From Amycolatopsis sp. 2-15 (GTDB taxonomy: Bacteria; Actinomycetota; Actinomycetes; Mycobacteriales; Pseudonocardiaceae): a stretch of 64,000 bases of DNA. The position numbers and the translations under genes were made by a program. This document shows positions 9,134 to 17,114 of this stretch, piece after piece. Location: assembly GCF_030285625.1 (NCBI RefSeq), contig NZ_CP127294.1, positions 3,296,001 to 3,360,000 of the forward strand, given 5' to 3'. Within the stretch, counting starts at the first letter, position 1. Every line of letters begins with the position of its first letter. The notes beneath the pieces were generated by a model, which saw only the letters and a list, made by a program, of their open reading frames with translations, was not told the DNA's origin and ran no database searches.

Positions 9134-9220
9134 TCAGTCGCGGGCCCGTCTGCGCCCGGTGCGATACGCGATCGCGGCCGAGCGGACCGTCTGCCAGGCC
9201 CACCACATTCGTGTCGTCAT
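9134..9220 (-). CDS. Possible 28-aa small protein
   Basis: An ATG at 9220 opens a short frame, MTTRMWWAWQTVRSAAIAYR followed by a basic tail. The third codon positions are mostly G or C as in neighbouring genes, and the product would be an amphipathic, basic peptide. There is no convincing ribosome site. The rest of the 309-nt gap 9101-9409 shows nothing I can name apart from the promoter-like element just before the methyltransferase gene. Confidence 0.25.
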   Translation of the reverse strand: MTTRMWWAWQTVRSAAIAYRTGRRRARD

Positions 9221-9397
9221 GGTCGCCACCATCCCATGATCGGCCCTGGGGGTTTCCGGCAAGCTGCCCGGAGGGGTGCGGCGGGTGACGTTCGGACCAC
9301 GGGCAGCCACCCCGGCCGCTGATCGGTACACAGTGGACGCTTGCTTTTGTTACCCGTTGGTAAACCGGCCGGCTCGAAATGGTGCCCGGATGTTGTA

Positions 9398-9403
9398 TAT
9401 CGT
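9398..9403 (+). promoter_or_regulatory. -10 element (TATCGT) of a probable leaderless transcript
   Basis: TATCGT fits the actinobacterial TANNNT -10 pattern and ends exactly 6 nt before the ATG at 9410, so the predicted transcript would begin at the A of the start codon. No ribosome site precedes that ATG, which agrees with a leaderless mRNA. No clear -35 is visible. Confidence 0.4.
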
Positions 9404-9409
9404 CCCGGG

Positions 9410-10291
9410 ATGACCCAGCCGCACCAAGATCGTTCCACGGCAAGGACATTGGGCGGAGCTCTGCGGCGCAAAGCCGGCCTGGTACTGCGCCGGGTGGCCA
9501 CCCGCCTGCATGACCCGTACGCCGATCAGCTGAACCAGATCCGGGATGAGCTCCGCGAGGAGATCGTCCGCCAGGGTGACCGCCTGCTCGACCGGGTGGC
9601 GGAGTTCGAAATCCGCAGCCGCCGCGACATCGTGTACGCCGGTGACCAGGACGCCGCGCTCGAGAGCAACGTGTTCGCCCGCGAAAACCTCATCGGCGCC
9701 CGCCACTTCGGCAGCCCGCCCGAGACGTTGAAGTTCGCGTTGTCCCTGGCCCCGGCCGGTGGCATGGCACTCGAGTTCGGCGTCGCGTCGGGAAACACGC
9801 TGCGGACCATCGCCGTCGCGCGCGGCGGCGTCGAGGTCTACGGTTTCGACTCCTTCGAAGGCCTGCCCGAGGCCTGGCTCAACGGCATGCCCGCCGGCGC
9901 CTTCGCCCGCGACGACCTGCCGGACGTCCCCGGCGCGGAACTCGTCGTCGGCCTTTTCAACGACAGCCTCCCGGGATTCCTGGAGAAGCACCCGGGCCAC
10001 GTCGACTTCCTCCACGTGGACGGCGACCTCTACAGCTCCGCGAAAACCGTGCTCGACAACGTCGGCCCGCGCCTGCGTCCGGGCAGCATCGTGCACTTCG
10101 ACGAGTTCTTCAACTTCCCCGGCTGGAAGCGCCACGAATACCGCGCGTGGATGGAACACATCGAGAAGACAGGCGTCGAGTTCACGTACGAGGCCTATAC
10201 CTACAACGACAACCAGGTGACGGTGCGGATCACGCACGTGCCCGGGTACGAGGCTCCCGCGCAGGACGAGGTCTCCGCGGACCACGTCTAA
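9410..10291 (+). CDS. Class I SAM-dependent methyltransferase (TylF/MycF-like fold)
   Basis: The 293-residue protein has the SAM-binding signature MALEFGVASGNTLRTIA followed by VEVYGFDSFEGLPE, and the acidic HVDFLHVDGDLYSSAKTVLD typical of the TylF/MycF group of metal-dependent O-methyltransferases and related sugar or macrolide methyltransferases. The first 60 residues form a basic, likely coiled helix (QLNQIRDELREEIVRQGDRL). ATG 9410 is chosen because the upstream extension is not conserved-looking and a -10 lies at leaderless spacing. The substrate is unknown. It overlaps the mce-like gene tail to tail by 4 nt. Confidence 0.8.
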   Translation: MTQPHQDRSTARTLGGALRRKAGLVLRRVATRLHDPYADQLNQIRDELREEIVRQGDRLLDRVAEFEIRSRRDIVYAGDQDAALESNVFARENLIGARHFGSPPETLKFALSLAPAGGMALEFGVASGNTLRTIAVARGGVEVYGFDSFEGLPEAWLNGMPAGAFARDDLPDVPGAELVVGLFNDSLPGFLEKHPGHVDFLHVDGDLYSSAKTVLDNVGPRLRPGSIVHFDEFFNFPGWKRHEYRAWMEHIEKTGVEFTYEAYTYNDNQVTVRITHVPGYEAPAQDEVSADHV

Positions 10292-11277
10292 CGCGGGTAG
10301 CAGCCCGGCTCGTTCAGCGGCCCGATCGACGGGAGGACCAGACCGCACAGGTAGCCGTCGATCCAGTGGCCGTTGCCCGCGAGGTTGGTGCCGAGGCGCA
10401 GGAGCGGGGCAAGCGCTTTCACGCCGTGGGCGAGGGAATCCTGGTTGCGCTGCAACAAGGACGTGAGTCTCTCGAGGCCGGCGAGCGTCGGGGCGAGGGT
10501 GCGGTCGTTGTCGGCGACGAGGCCGGACAGCTGGCTGGCGAGGCGCCGCGAGCCGTCGAGCAGGGTGGAGATGGCGGACTCGCGGTGGGCCACCTCGTCG
10601 AGCAGGAAGTTGCCGTCGGCGAGCAGGCGCTGCACTTGCGCGTCGCGGTCGGCGAGTGTCGAGGACACGGTGCGGGTGTTGGCCAGCAGCGCGGTCAGCT
10701 GCGTGTCGCGGGAGGCGATGGTGTCCGACAGGCGGGAGAGGCCGCCGAGTGCGGTCCGGACGTCGGCGGGAGTGTCGGCGAACGTCGTGGCGAGCGTGTC
10801 GAAGCTGTGCGCGAGCCGCGTCGTGTCGATGTGGTCGACGGTGGCCGAGAGATCGCGGAACGCGTCGAGCACGTCGTAGGGCACGGTCGTGCGCGAGCTT
10901 GGGATGGGCACGTCCGGGTCGAGCGAGCCCGCGCCCGCCGGGTCGAGGGCGAGGTATTTCTGGCCCAGCACCGTTTTCAGCTTGATGGCGGCCGTGGTGC
11001 CGTCGCCGAGCCAGGCGTCCTTGACCTTGAACGACACCCGCACCCGAGCGCCGTCGAGGGTCACCGCGGACACGCGCCCGACCTGGACGCCGGCGATGCG
11101 CACGTCGTTGCCGTTGCGCAGCCCGGCCGCTTCGGTGAACTCGGCCGCGTACGTGGTGCCGTCGCCGATCACGGGCAGGCTCCGGGCGTTGAGCGCGGTG
11201 ACGATGCCGAGCACCAGCAGCGTGAGCCCGGCCAGCGCGGTGCGGACAGGGTGGCGGGGACCTCGGGCTGAGTGCAC
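10288..11277 (-). CDS. Orphan MCE (MlaD-type) family protein
   Basis: The 329-residue protein has one N-terminal transmembrane helix (TALAGLTLLVLGIVTALNA), then an MlaD/MCE domain (YAAEFTEAAGLRNGNDVRIAGVQVGRVSAVTL) and a long helical region (about residues 150-300) typical of Mce proteins that line a lipid-transport tunnel in the cell envelope. Mce genes usually sit in operons with two yrbE permease genes and five other mce genes. None are here, so this is a stand-alone copy. GTG 11277 is the nearest plausible start before the membrane helix; its ribosome site is weak. Confidence 0.83.
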   Translation of the reverse strand: MHSARGPRHPVRTALAGLTLLVLGIVTALNARSLPVIGDGTTYAAEFTEAAGLRNGNDVRIAGVQVGRVSAVTLDGARVRVSFKVKDAWLGDGTTAAIKLKTVLGQKYLALDPAGAGSLDPDVPIPSSRTTVPYDVLDAFRDLSATVDHIDTTRLAHSFDTLATTFADTPADVRTALGGLSRLSDTIASRDTQLTALLANTRTVSSTLADRDAQVQRLLADGNFLLDEVAHRESAISTLLDGSRRLASQLSGLVADNDRTLAPTLAGLERLTSLLQRNQDSLAHGVKALAPLLRLGTNLAGNGHWIDGYLCGLVLPSIGPLNEPGCYPR

Positions 11278-11408
11278 GGCGTGAACAGTGCCGCAGGCGG
11301 CGTGGTGATGCCAGTCACACAACACCTTCGGTGGACGCCGGTGGGTTCCGCGGAGATCGGCTGCGGGTACTTTCCGTACGAACAAACCCCGGCGGAAGGT
11401 GGCACGGC

Positions 11409-12380
11409 GTGGCGCACACGCGGGTCTACCGCGACGGCGTGCTGGTCGAAGAGGACTTCCCGGTCGAGCAGGTTTCCGACTACCTGCGGGACCCGGCCAC
11501 CACCGTCTGGCTCGACTTCTGCGAGCCGACCGAAAACGACCTCGCCTCGATCTCCGAAGAGCTCGGCCTGCACGCGCTGGCCGTCGAGGACGCGGCCGAG
11601 GAGCACCAGCGCCCCAAGTTCGACCGCTACGACACGCATTCCTTCCTCATCGCGTACTCGGCGCACTTCGACGTCGACACCGGCATGGTCACGAAATCGG
11701 AGCTCGCCGCGTTCGTCACGAAGCAGGCGCTCGTGACCGTGCGCAAGGACGACGGGTTCGACATCGAAGCCGTGGCGCAGCGGTGGGACTCCTCGGCCGA
11801 CCTCGCGAAGTCCGGCGTCGCGTTCCTGCTCCACGGCCTGCTCGACTACATCGTCGACGGGCACTTCGACAGCGTGCAGGCGCTCGACGACCAGATCGAA
11901 GCGCTGGAAGACCTCGTGTTCGACGAGCGGCCCGACCAGCGTGAGCTGCAACGGCGTTCTTTCCGGCTGCGCAAGAGCCTCACGGCGCTGCGCCGCGTGG
12001 TGCTGCCGATGCGCGAGGTCGTGAACACCGTGCTGCGGCGCGACCAGCACCTGGTCGACAGCGTGATGATGCCGTATTTCCAGGACGTCTACGACCACGT
12101 GTTGCGCGCGTCGGAGTGGACGGAGTCGTTGCGCGACCTGGTGGCGACCGTGCGCGAGACGCAGCTGAACCTGCAGGGCAACCGGCTCAACACGATCATG
12201 AAGAAGGTCACGAGCTGGGCGGCGATCATCGCGGTGCCCACGGCGGTCACCGGGTTCTACGGGCAGAACGTGCCGTATCCGGGATTCCAGACCACGTCCG
12301 GGTTCTGGGTGTCCACAGTGGCCATTGTGCTGCTTTCGGTGGGGCTTTACGCGTCGTTCAAGCGCCGCGACTGGCTCTGA
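11409..12380 (+). CDS. CorA-family divalent cation transporter with GQN in place of GMN
   Basis: The 323-residue protein has the CorA layout: a cytoplasmic alpha/beta domain, a long helix (DLVATVRETQLNLQGNRLNTIMKKVTSW region) and two C-terminal membrane helices. The loop after the first membrane helix reads YGQNVPYPG where CorA channels have YGMN; the loop binds hydrated Mg2+ at the pore mouth. Substitution of the methionine may alter ion choice, but this is inference. GTG 11409 has GGAAGG 9 nt upstream. It is divergent from the mce-like gene. Confidence 0.85.
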   Translation: MAHTRVYRDGVLVEEDFPVEQVSDYLRDPATTVWLDFCEPTENDLASISEELGLHALAVEDAAEEHQRPKFDRYDTHSFLIAYSAHFDVDTGMVTKSELAAFVTKQALVTVRKDDGFDIEAVAQRWDSSADLAKSGVAFLLHGLLDYIVDGHFDSVQALDDQIEALEDLVFDERPDQRELQRRSFRLRKSLTALRRVVLPMREVVNTVLRRDQHLVDSVMMPYFQDVYDHVLRASEWTESLRDLVATVRETQLNLQGNRLNTIMKKVTSWAAIIAVPTAVTGFYGQNVPYPGFQTTSGFWVSTVAIVLLSVGLYASFKRRDWL

Positions 12381-12450
12381 TCGCGTTTCGCTCCGCGCGC
12401 ACCCGGGTAGGTTCGGAACGGAAGGGATTTCGCACTTCGGGAGAACAGGC

Positions 12451-12645
12451 ATGCGTGACTTCAGCGCCGGGCTGCACCCGGCCGCGGACCTGATGACCGA
12501 GGAAAACCTGGCGCACCAGGAAGAAGTGCGCCGCAAGGCGGCGCTCGCCGTGGCGGGGAACTCGCGCGGCGCGGACGACTGCGCACTGCTGCTGGACATG
12601 CTGGGGCTGCACACGGCGGACAGCCGGCGCGGGGAAGTGGCCTGA
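12451..12645 (+). CDS. Small hypothetical protein (64 aa)
   Basis: ATG 12451 follows GGGAGAA at good spacing. The product, starting MRDFSAGLHPAADLMTEENL, is acidic and probably helical, with no membrane segment or cysteine motif. I do not recognise a family. It lies between corA and the convergent zinc-ribbon gene. Confidence 0.55.
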   Translation: MRDFSAGLHPAADLMTEENLAHQEEVRRKAALAVAGNSRGADDCALLLDMLGLHTADSRRGEVA

Positions 12646-12647
12646 GC

Positions 12648-12839
12648 TCAGCCGGCGGGGAGCTTTTCGGGTGCCTCCTGCTCCTGGCTCTCCCTTTCCT
12701 GGCACAGCGTGCACACGAGCTTGCGGCCGATGCACTGGCCTTCGGGGGTCACGAGGTGGGCGACGTGCAACGTGGGGTAGCCGCACTTCTCACAGGGAAT
12801 CGCGGTGCTCTCGTGGCTGATCAGCACGCGGATGGGCAT
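12648..12839 (-). CDS. Small zinc-ribbon-like protein (63 aa)
   Basis: ATG 12839 has an AGAGGAGAG ribosome site. The 63-residue product carries two CxxC knuckles, CEKC (about residues 16-19) and CTLC (about 43-46), separated by a VAHLVTPEGQCIGRK loop. This is the pattern of a four-cysteine zinc ribbon. Such proteins are often adaptors in nucleic-acid or protein binding, but no partner is implied here. The tail is glutamate-rich. Confidence 0.65.
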   Translation of the reverse strand: MPIRVLISHESTAIPCEKCGYPTLHVAHLVTPEGQCIGRKLVCTLCQERESQEQEAPEKLPAG

Positions 12840-12975
12840 CGGGCTCTCCTCTGGCGGAGTGGGGTCGCGTTCGGCTAACCTCTTTGGCCGCGTCTCAGTC
12901 TCGGCAAGGCGGCATGCCACCCGTTCGGGGGATGAGTTTCACCCTGAGTAGAACGACAGCTCCGGCTGCGCACTT

Positions 12976-14625
12976 CTAGGCGCGGTACACCTCGGTTCCG
13001 TCGGTGTACGTGCGCACCACCTGCGTCGCGCCGATCTCCCGGCGCGGGCCGTCGAACGGGTCGCGGTCGAGAACCACCAGGTCCGCGGCCTTTCCGACGG
13101 TGAGCGCGCCGGTGACGTCGTCGAGGTGGTTCACCGCGGCGCTGCCCGCGGTGTAGGCGCGCAGCGCGGTCGCGAGTGGTAACGCTTGTTCCGGACCCAG
13201 CGGCGGAGTCGCCGCGCCGGGCAGGACACGGTTCACGGCGACGTGGATCGCGGCGAGCGGGTCGGGGCTGCTGACCGGCCAGTCGCTGCCCATGGCGAGC
13301 GCGGAGCCGGTGCGCAGGAGGTCGCCGAACGGGTACTGCCAGGCGGCGCGGGGATAACCGAGGAAGGGCAGCGTGAGGTCGTCCATCTGCGGTTCGTGCA
13401 CGGCCCACAGCGCCTGCAGGTTGGCCGTGGCGCCGAGGCGGTGGAAGCGCGGGACGTCGGACGGGTGCACCACCTGCAGGTGGGCGAGGTGGTGGCGGCG
13501 GTCGGAAGTGCCGTTGTCGGCGATGGCCGCTTCGAGCGCGTCGAGGACGTCGCGGACCGCGCGGTCGCCGATCGCGTGGAAGTGCACCTGGAAGCCGGCG
13601 GCGTCGAGGGCGGTGGTGACGTCGCGGAGCAATCCGGGGTCGAGGAAACCGAGGCCGCGGTCGCCGGTCGGGTGGCCGTGGGCGTCGAGGTAGGGCTCGA
13701 GCATGGCGGCGGTGAACGTCTCGACCACGCCGTCCTGCATCACCTTCACCGACGGCGTGCGGTAGTTGCGGCACTGCGCGGCCGTCGCGGCGCGGATCTC
13801 GGCGAGACGCGCGACTTGATCCGCGATGCCTTCGGGTGGGCACGAGCGGTCCCACCACAACGCGCCGGTCACCTTCGCGGTCAGCGTGCCGGCGGCGTCG
13901 GCACGCAGGTAGGACTCGTGGACGTTCGGCCCGCCGCCCGGCACCACCACCCAGGCGTCCTGCCAGTTCGTGACGCCGCAGGAGTGCAGGTAGCGCTGGG
14001 CTTCGGCCAGGGCGGCGTCGAGGTCTTCCTGCGTGTCGGCCGGGGCGACCCGGGCGACGAGATCCGCGGCGCCTTCGTGGAGGAGCCCGGTGGGTTGGCC
14101 GTCGGCGTCGCGCTCGATGCGGCCGTCGGCGGGGTCGGGGGTGTCGCGGTCGATCCCGGCTCGGGCCAGGGCGGCGGTGCTGACCCAGCTGGAGTGGTGG
14201 TCGCGGTTGGGGAGCAGCACCGGGCGATCGCCGACGACGGCGTCGAGTGCGGCGCGGTGCGGGCGGCCGCCGGGGAACGCCTGCATCGCCCAGCCGCCGC
14301 CGAGGATCCATTCGCGGTCGGGGTGGGCGCGGGCGTATTCGCCGATGATGCGGGCGTACGCGCCGGCGGTTTCGGCGCCCGAAAGGTCGCAGCGGATCCG
14401 TTCGAGCCCGCCCAGCACGGGGTGCGCGTGGGCGTCGCCGAAACCCGGCAGCAGGAGTCCGCCGGCGAGGTCGACGACGTCGTCGGCTTCGCGCAGGAAG
14501 GGTTCCACCGTTCGGTCGCCGCCGACGGCGACGATCCGGCCGCCGGAGATCGCGACGGCCGAGCAGCTCGTGCCCGCGGCGTCGGCGGTGAAGACGCGGC
14601 CGCCGCGGAACACCGTGGTCGTCAT
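12976..14625 (-). CDS. YtcJ-type metal-dependent amidohydrolase
   Basis: This 549-residue enzyme belongs to the amidohydrolase superfamily, YtcJ/NfdA-like branch. It has the metal-binding GFGDAHAHPVLGG near residue 65, VKVMQDG with a carbamylated-lysine candidate, HFHAIGDRAV, and GSDWPVSSPDP near the C-terminus. These hydrolyse N-formyl or related amide substrates; the substrate here is not known. There is no signal peptide. ATG 14625 lies 6 nt after TACCGT on the coding strand, which suggests a leaderless message; no ribosome site is seen. Confidence 0.83.
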   Translation of the reverse strand: MTTTVFRGGRVFTADAAGTSCSAVAISGGRIVAVGGDRTVEPFLREADDVVDLAGGLLLPGFGDAHAHPVLGGLERIRCDLSGAETAGAYARIIGEYARAHPDREWILGGGWAMQAFPGGRPHRAALDAVVGDRPVLLPNRDHHSSWVSTAALARAGIDRDTPDPADGRIERDADGQPTGLLHEGAADLVARVAPADTQEDLDAALAEAQRYLHSCGVTNWQDAWVVVPGGGPNVHESYLRADAAGTLTAKVTGALWWDRSCPPEGIADQVARLAEIRAATAAQCRNYRTPSVKVMQDGVVETFTAAMLEPYLDAHGHPTGDRGLGFLDPGLLRDVTTALDAAGFQVHFHAIGDRAVRDVLDALEAAIADNGTSDRRHHLAHLQVVHPSDVPRFHRLGATANLQALWAVHEPQMDDLTLPFLGYPRAAWQYPFGDLLRTGSALAMGSDWPVSSPDPLAAIHVAVNRVLPGAATPPLGPEQALPLATALRAYTAGSAAVNHLDDVTGALTVGKAADLVVLDRDPFDGPRREIGATQVVRTYTDGTEVYRA

Positions 14626-14988
14626 TACTGCACGGTAGCCTGGCGAGTCCACGGAGGACTCCGGGTCGGAGGGGGAATTTTGGTTGCCCCTGCGAACCAT
14701 CTGCGCACTCCGAAGAGGACCGATCTTTCAACTGGCCAGCGAGATGACCACATCGGCGGACGTGAACGTTTCGTCCGAGATGGTGCCCTCGCCCGCGTTG
14801 ATCTTGCCCGAAGTTACCCCATCCGGTCGGCCGGAGGGGCCAAATCACCGACCCTTGAGCACACTTCGTGACTCCCCAACCTTCTAACGGAGGAAGGCGT
14901 TGGGGCATTCGATGTATCTGCCACTCCGCCGTAACATCTTGTGCAGAGGAGCAGCCGGGTGAAAGCTCGGCTGAGGGGAGGGGTTTCG
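14626..14988. other. 363-nt non-coding gap between divergent genes
   Basis: This gap separates the amidohydrolase gene from the gene at 14989. On the minus strand a TACCGT element ends 6 nt before the amidohydrolase ATG. On the plus strand TTCGAT (14908-14913) and TAACAT (14932-14937) could form a promoter, and GGGAGGGG precedes ATG 14989. A short inverted repeat (CGGACG/CGTCCG arms) lies near 14758-14777. I see no convincing gene. Confidence 0.4.
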
Positions 14989-15480
14989 ATGACGAATGCC
15001 AACAGGGTGGATTTGGCGGACGACTACCTCACGAGCCAGCAGCGTGCACTGGCCGAGGCGGTGGAGTCCGACGGGGGTTTCGGTGAGGGAGGCCGCAGCT
15101 TCCGGATCGCCGAGCACCTCGCGGCCGAAGGTGGCCTGCACCGTTCCGACGTGATGGCTGCGACGGCGCTTTTTCTGGCCTACACGGCCTTCCAGGAAGG
15201 CAACCTCGACGCGGCACAGGGATTCGCGCGACGGTTGCGTGGTCTGGACCCGGGCAGCGTGGAGCTCGTGTTCCACCTGATGCGGCTCGAAGTGGGGCGC
15301 GAGCAGGGCTGGCTGCCCCGCACGCAGTACGACGACCTGCTGGCCTACGCGTGGCGCGAGAACCGTTTCGACCTGGCGCAGCGCGCCGGCTACATCCAGG
15401 CGCGCGACGTCGACCCCGGCGCCGCGCCGGTCGGTTCGTGGGCCGAGCTCGAGCGGACCCTCTGCCCGCTGCTGGCGTGA
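14989..15480 (+). CDS. Hypothetical helical protein (163 aa)
   Basis: ATG 14989 is preceded by a strong GGGAGGGG site. The 163-residue soluble protein reads as alpha-helical repeats (FLAYTAFQEGNLDAAQGFAR, VELVFHLMRLEVGREQGWLP, LLAYAWRENRFDLAQRAGYI), similar in feel to tetratricopeptide-like proteins, but no family is recognised. It stands alone and converges with the cupin gene. Confidence 0.65.
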   Translation: MTNANRVDLADDYLTSQQRALAEAVESDGGFGEGGRSFRIAEHLAAEGGLHRSDVMAATALFLAYTAFQEGNLDAAQGFARRLRGLDPGSVELVFHLMRLEVGREQGWLPRTQYDDLLAYAWRENRFDLAQRAGYIQARDVDPGAAPVGSWAELERTLCPLLA

Positions 15481-15487
15481 CGCGCGC

Positions 15488-15901
15488 CTAGCGCGGTGGT
15501 TCCGGCGCGTTGCGCGCCATGAACGTGCCGGCGTCGCCCTGTGCCGGGTCCACGAAGACCACGTCGTCGGGGCGCCGCCTCGGCACGTCCACCGACAGCA
15601 CCACGAGCGGGTGCTCGCCGATCCGCGGGAAGCCGTGGACCTTGGTTTTCTCGAAGTGCAGCAGCAGACCCGGGCGGGCCTCGAACTCTTCACCGTCGAG
15701 GTGGAACGTGCCGCGGCCGCTGAGCACGTAGAGGTGCTCGTCGCATTCCGTGTGGTAGTGCAGCGGCAGCTCGCGGTAGATGCGGAAGATTCGCGCGCTC
15801 GCCGTGGGTTTGTCCACGAAGTACTCGTCGACCAGCATCGTGTCGGCCGTGTCGGGTAACCGGTCCAGAGCGGCGAGGACGTCGAACACGTTGGTTTCCA
15901 C
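15488..15901 (-). CDS. Single-domain cupin coupled to a reverse transcriptase gene
   Basis: The 137-residue protein is a small cupin. Motif 1 is LHYHTECDEHLYVLSGRG with metal ligands H48, H50 and E55; motif 2 has H89 in FEKTKVHGFP. Small cupins may be enzymes, isomerases or sensors, so the reaction is unknown. The GTG start lies 2 nt after the stop of the reverse transcriptase gene, and its GGAG ribosome site is inside that gene's last codons, so the two should be translated together. No membrane or signal segment is present. Confidence 0.8.
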   Translation of the reverse strand: METNVFDVLAALDRLPDTADTMLVDEYFVDKPTASARIFRIYRELPLHYHTECDEHLYVLSGRGTFHLDGEEFEARPGLLLHFEKTKVHGFPRIGEHPLVVLSVDVPRRRPDDVVFVDPAQGDAGTFMARNAPEPPR

Positions 15902-15903
15902 AG

Positions 15904-17013
15904 TCAGCTCCAATCGATTCGGTCGAAGAGCTCTTTCAGCTTGGCACCTCGGTGCGCGCTCGTCGCGGAAATCCAGGCGATGCGGCCGCGCAGGTGCGCC
16001 TGGAAATCGGGGTGGCCGGCGTGGTTCTGCGCTTCGGGACCAGTTGTGGCGCAGTTGTGGAGGGTGGCGCGGAGGTCGTCGTATCGGGCGCGTGGGGCCG
16101 CGGGTTTGGTGTTGACGACGAGGCCCGCCACGCGCTGGCGCTGGTACTTGGCGGCGACGGAGGTTTTGTCGTCGCGCAGGTGGAAGCCTTCGTCTTCGAC
16201 GATTCGGCGGACGCCGGGGAAGAGCCGGTGGAGAGGCAGGGCGGCTTCGCCGGAGAAGGCGAGGTCGTCGGCGTAGCGGGTGTAGTTCGCGCCGAGTTTC
16301 TGTGCCAGGCCCGAGAGCCTGCGGTCGAGCCGGTTGGTGACGGCGTTCGCGACAGCTGGGGACGAGGGGGCGCCTTGGGGCAGGTGCGGTTTGCCGAGTT
16401 CGTCGCGGACTTTTCTGGGCGCGGACTTGAGGACGTCCGGTGGCGTGGTCGTGGTGAGGATTCCGGCCAGCGCCTGGGCGACGGCGGGCGGGTAGCCGGC
16501 GAGTTCGAGTAGCGAGCGGATCCGGCGGGCGGAAATGGTGGGGAAGAAGTGCTCGAGGTCCATGCGGATGACTTTTTCCTGGCCCGCGTGGGGTTCCGCG
16601 CACGTGAGGATGGAGCGGCCGGGGTGGAAGCCGTGGGCGGCGTCGTGGACCGGGAGGGCAGCCAGGACGTGTCGGCGGACGCGGCGTTGGAGCTCCGCCA
16701 GGCGCGGTTTGGGGCGTTCGATGACGCGGAGGCGGCCGGTGGAGGTGGGGATCCAACGGTGGTGGTAGTGGCGGAGGGTGTGGTTGGCGCGGTCGTTCCA
16801 GTGGCGGGGGTCGGAGAACCAGGAGAGTTCGCCGGGCGTGAGGTCGAGGGCGGTGGCGCAGGATTCGAAGGTGGGCCAGCGGGGGACTTGCCAGCGCCAG
16901 ATCGGGGGGAGGGGGTCGAGAAGGGATGGTTCTCGGGGGCCGAGTGGTGTTGACGAGTCGGCCGGGTTGGTCGGGTTGGTGGGCGACGCGGGGGTGACTC
17001 TTTCTCCGTTCAT
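15904..17013 (-). CDS. Retron-like reverse transcriptase
   Basis: The 369-residue protein has all core reverse transcriptase blocks: IERPKPRLAELQRRVRRH, HGFHPGRSILTCAEPH, MDLEHFFPTI (catalytic D152), LPQGAPSSPAVANAV, the catalytic YTRYADDLAFSG (D249, D250), DDKTSV and RQRVAGLVVN. The arrangement is that of retron-type enzymes, but two retron hallmarks are altered: the NAxxH motif reads CAEPH (138-142) and the VTG motif reads VAG (295-297). No maturase or endonuclease domain is present. The start ATG overlaps the stop of a 34-aa leader ORF (ATGA), and a cupin gene follows 2 nt after the stop. No convincing msr/msd RNA was found. Function is unknown; related enzymes act in phage defence. Confidence 0.85.
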   Translation of the reverse strand: MNGERVTPASPTNPTNPADSSTPLGPREPSLLDPLPPIWRWQVPRWPTFESCATALDLTPGELSWFSDPRHWNDRANHTLRHYHHRWIPTSTGRLRVIERPKPRLAELQRRVRRHVLAALPVHDAAHGFHPGRSILTCAEPHAGQEKVIRMDLEHFFPTISARRIRSLLELAGYPPAVAQALAGILTTTTPPDVLKSAPRKVRDELGKPHLPQGAPSSPAVANAVTNRLDRRLSGLAQKLGANYTRYADDLAFSGEAALPLHRLFPGVRRIVEDEGFHLRDDKTSVAAKYQRQRVAGLVVNTKPAAPRARYDDLRATLHNCATTGPEAQNHAGHPDFQAHLRGRIAWISATSAHRGAKLKELFDRIDWS

Positions 17014-17114
17014 CCGCGCGGTCTTGTACGCGCAGCGTGCCGCCCTCGCGTGGGGCGCTGTGAATGGGTGATGTGGTGCGTTCCGGGGTTGCCCCGGAAG
17101 GGGTGGTTCTCCAC
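17010..17114 (-). CDS. Possible 34-aa leader ORF overlapping the reverse transcriptase start
   Basis: On the minus strand a GGAGGTGA ribosome site precedes GTG 17114. The frame MENHPFRGNPGTHHITHSQR continues into a basic tail and stops in the ATGA that begins the reverse transcriptase gene. The transcript here also contains a perfect hairpin at 17081-17099 (TTCCGGGG and CCCCGGAA arms, 3-nt loop) and a second one at 17102-17115. The ORF may couple translation or act as a leader; alternatively the hairpins belong to a structured RNA and the ORF is fortuitous. Confidence 0.4.
   Translation of the reverse strand: MENHPFRGNPGTHHITHSQRPTRGRHAARTRPRG

Noticed and set aside
13186..14871. Long plus-strand open frame opposite the amidohydrolase gene
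   Set aside because: It is the antisense shadow of a clear YtcJ-type gene; high GC keeps opposite frames open, and the translation has no family likeness.
14912..14962. 16-codon leader ORF before the gene at 14989
   Set aside because: The nearest GGAGG lies too far upstream of its ATG and nothing supports translation.
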